A DNA stretch of 7,389 nt from Erysipelotrichaceae bacterium (GTDB lineage Bacteria > Bacillota_I > Bacilli_A > Erysipelotrichales > Erysipelotrichaceae): assembly GCA_900754715.1 (NCBI GenBank), contig CAAEDX010000066.1, positions 1 to 7,389 on the forward strand. Direction: 5' to 3'. Position numbers and translations under genes: made by a program. Shown in pieces: positions 1-6,253 of this stretch. The stretch's first letter is position 1; each line of letters starts with the position of its first letter. The notes under the pieces were generated by a model. That model saw nothing but the letters and a program-made list of their open reading frames with translations, made no database searches and had not been told where the DNA came from.

Positions 1-1284
1 CATGATCTGTGGGCGCGCATGACGGAAGCCATAGATCGACTGCTTGATGTCGCCGACCCGGAACACATTGTTTTCCCGGGCGATGAGCGAGATGATCGTA
101 TCCTGGATATCATTGGTGTCCTGAAACTCATCGACCATGATGATGGCAAAACGTTCGCGCAGCCGGGCAGCGATGGCACCATCCTGAGCCCGCAGGATGG
201 CGAGGGCAAAATGCTCCATGTCATCGAAGTCGATGACTTCCGCTTCCTGCTTCAGGCGGCGGTATTCCTTCAGATAAGTGATGGTGCATGCGCTCAGCGT
301 ATCGACGCTGTCCGCGCATGCCTGCATGTCCTTTTGCAGCGTATCCGGATCGAACAGAATGGCAGCCAGCTGATCTTCGCTTGCCTTGAGCTGGTCACGG
401 CCGCGCGCGAAGATCATGTTGTCTTTATCAGGACTGTTGGGCAGAGGATTGCGGCAGCACGTCATGAAGGCACGGCGGTAGCCAGTGTAGTCGCGCTGCT
501 TGAGGAGGGTCATCGCTTCTGTGCACAGCCGGCGCTTCTGCTCCGCTTTTTCGATGGCTTTGGCTTTATCGGGAAAATCCTCATGAAGCAGTCCGCATAT
601 CGTCTCTGCCGCGTTGATGATCTGACGCTGCTGCAGCTGCAGAAAAGCGAAAAAGGAATCATTCAGCGCGTCTGGCAGTGTTTCGTGATAAGGCAGCGTA
701 CAGCGTTTCAGCCAGGCATCGGGATCAGGCTTGCTGGAGGCCAGTGCGGCCAGGGCGCGGATGGCGTCACACAGCGCTGTATCGTCACCCGGACGGGGCG
801 AAAAGACATAGCGCAGCGCAGTGAGCGCCTGGCCCTGATGCAGCCGCAAAGTGTTTTCCATGGCTTGCTGCTGAAACTGCTGTGTCTGCGCGCTGTCTGC
901 GACCGTGGCGATCTGCCGCGCCGTGCAGCCGATGACATAATAATAAGATTGCAGCAGCGAGAGACAGAATGAGTGGATGGTGGAGATCTGCGCGCTCTGC
1001 ATGAGCGTGAGCTGCCGGCGCAGCCGTTCCTTGACCGCGGCATCCTCGCTTTCGCGCAGCGCGTCCTGCAAAGCGGCAGCGAGGCGCTTTTTCATCTCAT
1101 TGGCCGCGGCTTCCGTGAAGGTCATGGCGAGGATCTGATCGACACCGATCCCGTCTTTGAGCACCAGATCCATCAGCCGGCCGACCAGCACGGTCGTCTT
1201 GCCGCTGCCGGCCGAAGCCGAGACGAGGATGTTGCGTCCTCGGATCTCGACCGCGCGGCGCTGCTGTTCATTCCACTTTGGCAT
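1..1284 (-). CDS. addA: AddA, ATP-dependent helicase/nuclease subunit A (N-terminal part, cut by window edge)
   Basis: This is the first 428 codons of the AddA subunit of the AddAB helicase-nuclease, which unwinds and resects DNA double-strand ends for RecA-dependent repair in the cytoplasm. Superfamily 1 (UvrD/RecB) motifs appear in order: a Q-motif-like WNEQQ at residues 4-8, Walker A ASAGSGKTT at 23-31, motif Ia TFTEAAANEMKKRL at 55-68, STIHSFC at 101-107, Walker B VDEFQDTN at about 384-391 and motif III GDIKQSIYGFR at 411-421. The remaining helicase motifs and the C-terminal nuclease domain lie beyond position 1. Two in-frame ATGs compete, at 1290 and 1284. The GGAGG site (AGGAAGGAGG, 1291-1300) touches the first but is 6 nt from the second, so 1284 is preferred. 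The start lies inside the end of addB, which implies translational coupling. No complete frame is visible here because the stop is outside the window. Confidence 0.96.
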   Translation of the reverse strand, partial: MPKWNEQQRRAVEIRGRNILVSASAGSGKTTVLVGRLMDLVLKDGIGVDQILAMTFTEAAANEMKKRLAAALQDALRESEDAAVKERLRRQLTLMQSAQISTIHSFCLSLLQSYYYVIGCTARQIATVADSAQTQQFQQQAMENTLRLHQGQALTALRYVFSPRPGDDTALCDAIRALAALASSKPDPDAWLKRCTLPYHETLPDALNDSFFAFLQLQQRQIINAAETICGLLHEDFPDKAKAIEKAEQKRRLCTEAMTLLKQRDYTGYRRAFMTCCRNPLPNSPDKDNMIFARGRDQLKASEDQLAAILFDPDTLQKDMQACADSVDTLSACTITYLKEYRRLKQEAEVIDFDDMEHFALAILRAQDGAIAARLRERFAIIMVDEFQDTNDIQDTIISLIARENNVFRVGDIKQSIYGFRHARPQIM

Positions 1285-3955
1285 GGGCATCCTCCTTCCT
1301 TTCTGCATACGTGCCTTCTCTGGTGATGATCGCTTCTTTGACATAAGGCTGGCCATGATAGCGGCAGATGCTGTGGAAGTCACAATAGACACAGGCATCT
1401 TCATCCGGCTCACATTCGATCGCGCCGGACAGGATGCGGCGGGCCAGCCATGCCAGGAGCAGCTTCATCCCTTCCTCCAGCGCTGGCAGAGCATGCAGCG
1501 TCTGTTTCGGATTATGCAGGACGACATTGCCTTCTTTGTCTTGCTTCAGCCCGGCCACATGGGTGCCGGTATCGTCAAAGGCGCTGATGTTCTCGGAAAA
1601 GATCCATCCGTTCAGGCGATGAGCCTTTTCCAGCTGGGCATGCACATCGTCTTCACTGACCGGCTCACAGGTCTTCTTCACCCGGGAGATCTTCAGCGCT
1701 TCCTGGGTGATGGCTTCCTGTCTCATCGACAAGTAGAAGACGCCCATCACATCGATGATCGCTTCGCTGCGGGGGATCATGCCGCTGTTCAGGGCCAGGG
1801 CATAGACAGGCAGCTGCAGCTGACGGCCGCTGTATACCTTTGTTTCACTGAGTGTCTTGCGGCTGCTCTTGTAGTCAAGGATGACCCCCATGTGAGCGCC
1901 GGCATCGATGCGGTCGATCACGCCGTTCATGCACAGCTGCGCGTCATCCAGATCCATGCGGAAAGCAAAAGGCTGTTCCAGGAGGAGCGGCGTCAGGGCG
2001 CTGTGCTCCTCCAGCGCGGCCATCCGGGTCAACAGCGCGCGCATCTGGACGAACAGCTGCTGCTTCATCTGCTGATAGCGGGCATGCCGGTGCGGGAAAA
2101 GCCGCTCCACATCGGCAAACAGCGCATCGATCAGTTCAGGCAGCTGTGCGGTGCCAGCATGTGCGTATTGCTTGCCGAGCCGCGCGCACAGTTGTTCCAG
2201 CAGATGATGGGACAAAGCACCGATACTGGTTTCGTCGATATCCGTGCGGACGCGCCTCAGCGACAGCCCGTAGCGCAGAAAATAGGAAAACGGACAGCCC
2301 CGGTAACGCTCAAAGGCAGAGATGGAGCCATACAGCACATGATCACGCAGATAGAGCTGAGGCGCCAGCTGCGGGCTGAGCCGGTGTTCAGGGACGATGC
2401 GGCGATGCGTGGACAGCGGCTGCAGCAGCTCTGTCGGATCATCCGCATGCGCCTTCATCATCTGTTCGATCTCCAGGCTGGCTTCATTGCTCTTTCCTTC
2501 ATATGTTCCCTGCGGATACAGCGCGATCAGCGTCTGCTGGGCCGTGTGGTATTTTTCACATTGAGCCAGATGATGGGCATAGCGCTCATCCATGGAAGGC
2601 AGCGGCAGCTTGCTGCGCAGCGTTTCATCGAAGATGCCCCCGTGCGGGACAAATCCTGGCCAGGCATTCATGGTGGCGCCGCACAGGAAGCGGATGGGAC
2701 GCTCATAAAACAGTTCTTGCATGGTATGGATGATGACGCCGTACAGCTGTTCACCGCTGACAGTGCGGCGCACATCGTCCAGCAGCCGGATAAGGAATGG
2801 CAAGTCGGATTCATCATGCAGCTGCGGCCATGCGGCCTCAAAGACTTCCTGCACCCCTTGCATGGCGCTGCGCTCTCCCTGAGGAAAGCATTCGCTGATA
2901 TGGGTGAACAAAGTATCCAGCGGGCAGTCACGGATCAAGTCAAGCTGAGGCAGGATCTGTTTCTGGATGGCGATGGCTTCTTCTTCCATATGAGCCAGGC
3001 GAGACAACGCTTCTTCGTCAAACAGGATGGAGGGGCGGATGTCTGTGCTGCGGCGCAAGTCATCATGCACATCAAGGGCAAAGGCATCCAGCAGCTGCAG
3101 CAAGGGCGTGCAGTCACAGCTGAAGGCATCAACGGCGCACAGGGCTCGCAGGCTTTCGGTGTCAGGGGAATGGCGCCATTTCAGCCATGCCTGGCTCAGC
3201 GCGGCCAGCGGATCGCGCGTTGAGGAGGAAAGCACAGTATAGGGGATCTCATAGCGGCTGAAGATCTGTTCAGCCAGCTGCGCGTAGAAAGGATCCAGGG
3301 CGCATAAGGCGATCTCTTCTGCTTTCCAGTCTTGCTGGATGATCATCTGGGCGATCGCTTCGATCTCCTGGCGCATGTTTACGGCACGGTAGAGCCGGCG
3401 GCGCTCACACGTTCTGGCGCGCTCCATCATCTTGGCGCCGCGCTCCAGCAGCAGCTGGATGATCCGCTGATCTTCAAAACGGAAGAAAGCCGGATAGATG
3501 CGGATATAAGAAAAGTCTGATTCAGCTTGCAAAGCAGCGAGCGCTTCCCGTTCGCTGTCCGCTTCTGAAGGTAGTTTCGCGAGCAAGGACAAGATGCCAT
3601 GCAGCTCGCGCTCATCTGCTTGTGTCTGCGGCATGGTGTCCAAAGCGACATCCTCACGCTTCAGCTCATCGAGGAAGCTGCGGCATTCCTGAAGGAAAGC
3701 CGTATCTTCAAACAGCGAGCCGAAGATCGGAAAGGCATCGCGGTGTGCCAGCAGTACCTGGCGGCAGCTGAGCAGCTGGCTTGCGCGCGAAGGCGTTTCG
3801 CTCTTTTTGAAGCGAGACAGCCAGGCAGGCAGCGAGAGCAGCGTGACCCTGATCTGCCCGCTGCCTTGCGCCAGCATCTCCTGCTGCAAGATCAAGCGCA
3901 ACGCGTCCGGCACGAGAATGATCGTGCCGAATGGAAAAGTTTCGGTCTGTGTCAT
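1268..3955 (-). CDS. addB: AddB, helicase/nuclease subunit B with PD-(D/E)XK nuclease and Fe-S cluster
   Basis: This 895-aa protein is the AddB partner of AddA. It supplies the nuclease for the strand not cut by AddA and, in Bacillus, recognises Chi. The C-terminal RecB-like nuclease is intact: GVIDRID around D681, the ILDYKSS motif with D694 and K696, and QLPVY (Q714, Y718). Four cysteines are placed as in the AddB 4Fe-4S cluster: C554 in YRGCPF, then C855-x2-C858-x5-C864. The protein is shorter than Bacillus subtilis AddB (about 1,170 aa). Its N-terminus (TIILVPDALRLILQQEML) aligns by eye just after the Walker A segment of that protein, so the GxSGSGKT-type loop is absent. An in-frame TAA shortly upstream rules out a longer start. 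The start is supported by AAAGGGTGAT 4-7 nt upstream. The last 17 nt overlap the addA start. addB is the first gene of the addBA unit. Confidence 0.96.
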   Translation of the reverse strand: MTQTETFPFGTIILVPDALRLILQQEMLAQGSGQIRVTLLSLPAWLSRFKKSETPSRASQLLSCRQVLLAHRDAFPIFGSLFEDTAFLQECRSFLDELKREDVALDTMPQTQADERELHGILSLLAKLPSEADSEREALAALQAESDFSYIRIYPAFFRFEDQRIIQLLLERGAKMMERARTCERRRLYRAVNMRQEIEAIAQMIIQQDWKAEEIALCALDPFYAQLAEQIFSRYEIPYTVLSSSTRDPLAALSQAWLKWRHSPDTESLRALCAVDAFSCDCTPLLQLLDAFALDVHDDLRRSTDIRPSILFDEEALSRLAHMEEEAIAIQKQILPQLDLIRDCPLDTLFTHISECFPQGERSAMQGVQEVFEAAWPQLHDESDLPFLIRLLDDVRRTVSGEQLYGVIIHTMQELFYERPIRFLCGATMNAWPGFVPHGGIFDETLRSKLPLPSMDERYAHHLAQCEKYHTAQQTLIALYPQGTYEGKSNEASLEIEQMMKAHADDPTELLQPLSTHRRIVPEHRLSPQLAPQLYLRDHVLYGSISAFERYRGCPFSYFLRYGLSLRRVRTDIDETSIGALSHHLLEQLCARLGKQYAHAGTAQLPELIDALFADVERLFPHRHARYQQMKQQLFVQMRALLTRMAALEEHSALTPLLLEQPFAFRMDLDDAQLCMNGVIDRIDAGAHMGVILDYKSSRKTLSETKVYSGRQLQLPVYALALNSGMIPRSEAIIDVMGVFYLSMRQEAITQEALKISRVKKTCEPVSEDDVHAQLEKAHRLNGWIFSENISAFDDTGTHVAGLKQDKEGNVVLHNPKQTLHALPALEEGMKLLLAWLARRILSGAIECEPDEDACVYCDFHSICRYHGQPYVKEAIITREGTYAERKEDAHAKVE

Positions 3956-3975
3956 ATCATCACCCTTTGCTCTTT

Positions 3976-3981
3976 ATTATA
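3976..3981 (-). promoter_or_regulatory. Candidate -10 box for addBA
   Basis: A perfect TATAAT reads on the minus strand 20 nt upstream of the addB start, which would give a leader of roughly 14 nt. No convincing -35 hexamer lies 16-18 nt upstream (TGTGGC or GTGGCT is the best there), and there is no extended TGn element. The box is well placed, but the promoter is unproven. Confidence 0.45.
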
Positions 3982-4030
3982 CCGGAAACACTGGCAAAAG
4001 CCACAGATGAACGATGTGAAGCATTCATGC

Positions 4031-4076
4031 AAAACGTCAAAAGCCGCCAGTGCCTCGGATGAGGCGTACTGGCGGC
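4031..4076 (-). terminator. Intrinsic terminator after the HTH-DUF3990 operon
   Basis: A strong hairpin is formed by 4043-4051 pairing with 4068-4076 (GCCGCCAGT/ACTGGCGGC, 9 bp), then a 2-nt bulge, then 4052-4056 pairing with 4061-4065 (GCCTC/GAGGC, 5 bp) and a GGAT loop. Read on the minus strand it is followed by TTTTGACGTTTT. It lies about 140 nt past the stop of the gene ending at 4216 and just before the addB promoter, so it separates the two minus-strand units. The plus strand has no T-run after the hairpin, so termination is probably one-directional. Confidence 0.85.
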
Positions 4077-4215
4077 GTGAAGGCAAGAATTAGAATCGGT
4101 CTTTTCAGCTATGCGGCCGTGATCTTCTGCGATCATTTTCCCAGATCTTTGCAGAAGAACATGGAATCGCCGGGAATGCAAGCGTGTCATCGGCTGACAC
4201 AAGCAACGGGGTAGC

Positions 4216-4653
4216 CTATTGACTGGCGTTTTTCGCGTTTTGCGCATAGAGTTCCTTCAGGTCATCAATGGCCATCTCTACATCAAAGGTGTGGAATCCC
4301 AGCCAGCAGTCGTTCATGGTTTCGGCTCCGGCAGTTCGAAAAATGGCCTTGCTGCTCTCGCCGGTATAATAGTGCCAATAGCGGTAGGTGTAGCCAGCCC
4401 AGTACATCATTTCGGCGGAATAGAGCGTTCCTGCTTCTTTCAGCCCGCCCGCTTCGTCGTTTAGTTCCTCCAAGATATATTCCTCACCAGCCCACTGCAG
4501 GCGATCATAAGTATCGTCCAATGCCGCAGCCGTCCTGCTGTTCATAAAGGTCTCCATAAATGCAGGACAGTCATATCTATTTTTCAGGGCCAGTTCGAAC
4601 AGACGTCCCTGAATATCGCAGAGCTGTCGTTGTTCCAAGCTCAGATTTGCCAT
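4216..4653 (-). CDS. Uncharacterised 145-aa acidic partner of the HTH-DUF3990 protein (putative antitoxin)
   Basis: This is a predicted cytoplasmic protein with no signal peptide or membrane span. The N-terminal half (residues about 1-62) is helical-looking and ends in the block RLQWAGEEYILEEL. From memory this resembles the DUF3791 families that sit beside DUF3990 genes, but no search could be run. The second half is rich in aromatic residues: MYWAGYTYRYWHYYTGES at about 83-100, then LGFHTFDVEMAIDDL. The ATG at 4653 is preferred over a GTG at 4662 in the same frame, because AGGTGA lies 5 nt before the ATG and almost no space remains before the GTG. The preceding stop and this start are separated by one base (TGAGATG), so the genes are co-translated. 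An antitoxin or regulator role is inferred from that coupling and from the neighbour's family; it has not been shown. Confidence 0.85.
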   Translation of the reverse strand: MANLSLEQRQLCDIQGRLFELALKNRYDCPAFMETFMNSRTAAALDDTYDRLQWAGEEYILEELNDEAGGLKEAGTLYSAEMMYWAGYTYRYWHYYTGESSKAIFRTAGAETMNDCWLGFHTFDVEMAIDDLKELYAQNAKNASQ

Positions 4654-4654
4654 C

Positions 4655-5503
4655 TCATTCACCTGCCTTCAGGATCTCGTCGAAGAAGCGGCCCTCCCGA
4701 CGGTATTTCCGGCAGATTTCATCTGCTAGAGCGATCCCATTCGCACGGTTGGCCTCACTCTTTATCTTTAGGCTTTCACGATCCTCTTTAGAGATGTGCT
4801 GCTTGTCCAAGATCTTGATCTGACTGCATGCTTTTTCTGTCAATGCTACATACTGTTTTCCCAGTTTTAAGGCGGATAGACTGTGAATCAGCGCCAGATC
4901 CGTGATCTCTCCATTGAAGAAGCGGTCCAGTACCACAAACATACGGTCGTCGGCGATGTACCCGATGACCATATCACACCCCTCTGCCATAGCGGCATAT
5001 TGCTGATAGATTTGAGAACCTTTGACAGATTCCAGCTTGCCGCGGCTAAAGGCGATCAGCAGCGCCCAATCCAGGCTGACTTCCACATCAAGGATCTTGA
5101 GGCCGGTCAAGTCTGCTTGCAGGGTGTAGAGCTTCCCCGCTGGATAATTGCAGATCAATGTGAGCGGCTGCAGCCGCTCTGTCCCCATGTAAAAGCCTCT
5201 GCCAAAGTCACATCGATTTCGGCTGATGGGCGCAATGGGTCCTTGCAATCCAGACTTGGATCCGTGATAAAGCGTGACGATTTCGTTAGAGGCAATGACA
5301 GCAGTGCCTTCCAATCGGGAAAAGTCGATGTTGTTTTCTGTACAGAGGTTTTTGATCGCGTGGACAGCGATCTGCGAGGGCTCGCAGCGCTCTTTTTCCC
5401 AACGATTTACCGTGGCGAAACTGACGCCCAGTCGCTTTGCCAATTCAGATTGGCTGAGGTTTAGTTGGGCGCGAATCGCTTTGATTTGATCTGAACTTTT
5501 CAT
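4655..5503 (-). CDS. XRE-type HTH fused to DUF3990 domain (putative ADP-ribosyltransferase-like toxin)
   Basis: This 282-aa protein has two parts. Residues about 5-60 are a Cro/C1-type helix-turn-helix (LSQSELAKRLGVSFATVNRW at 16-35), so it should bind DNA. Residues about 75-230 match the DUF3990 pattern: TLYHGS at 77-82, DFGRGFYMGT at 99-108, a core ending in DMVIGYIADDRMF at 177-189, and QYVALTEKA at 217-225. DUF3990 is considered related to the ADP-ribosyltransferase fold; the LYHGS and FGRGFY blocks would form the NAD pocket. About 50 charged helical residues follow. The start ATG has AGGAGG 8 nt upstream and a good promoter behind that. The gene is first in a two-gene operon and the partner starts one base after its stop. 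The HTH suggests autoregulation. The domain assignment is confident; toxicity and substrate are inferred. No catalytic residue could be confirmed without a structural alignment. Confidence 0.92.
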   Translation of the reverse strand: MKSSDQIKAIRAQLNLSQSELAKRLGVSFATVNRWEKERCEPSQIAVHAIKNLCTENNIDFSRLEGTAVIASNEIVTLYHGSKSGLQGPIAPISRNRCDFGRGFYMGTERLQPLTLICNYPAGKLYTLQADLTGLKILDVEVSLDWALLIAFSRGKLESVKGSQIYQQYAAMAEGCDMVIGYIADDRMFVVLDRFFNGEITDLALIHSLSALKLGKQYVALTEKACSQIKILDKQHISKEDRESLKIKSEANRANGIALADEICRKYRREGRFFDEILKAGE

Positions 5504-5522
5504 CGGACCTGCCTCCTAAGAC

Positions 5523-5552
5523 ATAACATTTATTACCATTATTATAACGTTT
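5523..5552 (-). promoter_or_regulatory. Candidate operator: two direct repeats over the -10 region
   Basis: ATAACATTT (5523-5531) and ATAACGTTT (5544-5552), as written on the plus strand, match at 8 of 9 positions. Their starts are 21 bp apart, two helical turns, on the same DNA face. The second overlaps the -10 box and the first lies just past the expected start of transcription. A weaker third copy, ACAACATCC (5566-5574), lies over the -35. This geometry suits repression by the HTH domain of the first gene, but the sites are AT-rich and short, so chance is possible. Confidence 0.4.
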
Positions 5553-5569
5553 GTGCATATGAGATACAA
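5541..5569 (-). promoter_or_regulatory. Sigma-A-type promoter of the HTH-DUF3990 operon
   Basis: Read on the minus strand, TTGTAT (5564-5569) is followed by a 17-nt spacer and a perfect TATAAT (5541-5546), with transcription expected to start near 5534. The AGGAGG site (5512-5517) and the ATG (5501-5503) follow at normal distances. This is the best-formed promoter in the window and gives the module its own transcription. Confidence 0.75.
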
Positions 5570-5616
5570 CATCCACACAGCACCAAAGCGCAAAGAGCGA
5601 TCGCGGAAAAAAGACA

Positions 5617-5703
5617 GATGATCCGATGAAATATACTAGAAAAAATGGCACAAAACCGGAGGGATGATCGTGATGAAATACGGCAGGCTGTAACTAGAAA
5701 AAA
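5617..5703. repeat. Imperfect direct repeat in the divergent intergenic region
   Basis: Copy 1 (5617-5645) and copy 2 (5663-5703) both open with GATGATC, continue with GATGAAATA and close with ACTAGAAAAAA. Copy 2 carries one extra base after GATC and about 11 extra bases before the final block. A shorter echo, TTAGAAAAA, follows at 5724-5732. The repeat occupies most of the 289-nt gap between the HTH-DUF3990 gene and the small exported protein, where no convincing intact gene is visible. It could be a decayed duplication or protein-binding sites. Confidence 0.5.
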
Positions 5704-5792
5704 CAAGCCGCTGTGCAAAGGCGTTAGAAAAAGCAGACGGCTATAGTATGCAAAAAGAAAGAGCGTCCATACTTCAGATATGAGGTGAACAA

Positions 5793-6179
5793 ATGAAAAA
5801 AGCATGCATATTGGTGGTGCTGTGGCTGTGCGTGCTCAGCGGCGGCGTCGCGGCCGGCACGGCAGAGGGCATCGCGTACACGATCTATTTTGACCGGGAT
5901 ACCAAAGAGACGTATCCGCTGCAAGAGCAAGTGCAGGATACCTATGAAAAGCTCATGCGGGGCATTCAGAAAGACAGCCGTTACACGGTGCTCGTCCATA
6001 ATCTTTCTTTATTCGAAACAGATGATGTCAAGGCAGAGATGGAGCAGGATCGTCTGGTCGTGACACAGGGAGATGGCCGTGGTGCCTGCGTCAGCGGCAC
6101 GCTGGCCCAGTGGGATCATTGTGTGGCGCAAGTAGAGCCGAAGTCATGGCTGGCTTCTTTGTTTTCAGGATGGTGGTAA
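5793..6179 (+). CDS. Small exported protein of unknown function
   Basis: I do not recognise this 128-aa protein. It begins with a clear Sec signal peptide: MKK, then a hydrophobic stretch from about residue 4 to 19, with likely signal peptidase I cleavage after V-A-A at residue 21. No lipobox is present. The mature part of about 107 residues is soluble-looking and polar. It has only two cysteines (C99 and C110), which could form a disulfide, and ends in a hydrophobic, tryptophan-rich tail (WLASLFSGWW) that may touch the membrane. The start is supported by GAGGTG (5782-5787) 5 nt upstream. It is a single-gene unit closed by an intrinsic terminator directly after its stop. Only a weak upstream -10-like TATAGT (5742-5747) was found. 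Confidence 0.8.
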   Translation: MKKACILVVLWLCVLSGGVAAGTAEGIAYTIYFDRDTKETYPLQEQVQDTYEKLMRGIQKDSRYTVLVHNLSLFETDDVKAEMEQDRLVVTQGDGRGACVSGTLAQWDHCVAQVEPKSWLASLFSGWW

Positions 6180-6180
6180 C

Positions 6181-6213
6181 GGAAGAGCATGCGCCCTGCT
6201 CTTCCTTTCTTTT
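6181..6213 (+). terminator. Intrinsic terminator of the small exported protein gene
   Basis: GGAAGAGC (6181-6188) pairs perfectly with GCTCTTCC (6198-6205) across a 9-nt loop and is followed by TTTCTTTT. It begins one base after the TAA stop. The stem with its following T-tract is a textbook rho-independent terminator. Confidence 0.88.
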
Positions 6214-6230
6214 GCCAAAATAGGTATAAT
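6202..6230 (+). promoter_or_regulatory. Candidate promoter of the YitT/PHP operon
   Basis: A perfect TATAAT (6225-6230) lies 23 nt before the start codon. Seventeen nt upstream is TTCCTT (6202-6207), a poor -35 that falls inside the 3' arm of the preceding terminator. The -10 box is convincing; the -35 is weak. The leader would be about 17 nt and contains the GAGGTGG ribosome-binding site at 6243-6249. Confidence 0.5.
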
Positions 6231-6253
6231 GGACCTGAAAGCGAGGTGGGTCC

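Noticed and set aside
19..972. 317-codon open frame on the plus strand
   Set aside because: It is antisense to addA, whose helicase motifs are unmistakable on the minus strand. It is an antisense shadow.
1157..3223. Long 688-codon open frame on the plus strand
   Set aside because: It lies antisense to the well-supported addB and the addA start. Its product shows no recognisable domain and has the arginine/glutamine-rich look of a high-GC shadow frame.
4124..4200. Small inverted repeats (CTTCTGC/GCAGAAG and GTGTCA/TGACAC) after the partner gene
   Set aside because: The stems are only 6-7 bp and have no T-tract. The clear terminator lies further on, and no RNA gene signature was recognised.
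3960..4247. 95-codon minus-strand frame past the end of the partner gene
   Set aside because: It reads straight through the strong terminator hairpin and the addB promoter, overlaps the end of the partner gene, and has a basic, low-information product.
5542..5805. Hydrophobic 87-codon minus-strand frame that could look like a small membrane toxin
   Set aside because: Its phenylalanine and leucine content comes from A-runs on the plus strand. It has no good ribosome-binding site and overlaps the operon promoter and the start of the exported-protein gene.
6231..6253. GGACC/GGTCC inverted repeat around the YitT ribosome-binding site, a possible translation-control hairpin
   Set aside because: With the -10 at 6225-6230, transcription should start near 6236, so the left arm would not be in the RNA. 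The stem is only 5 bp.
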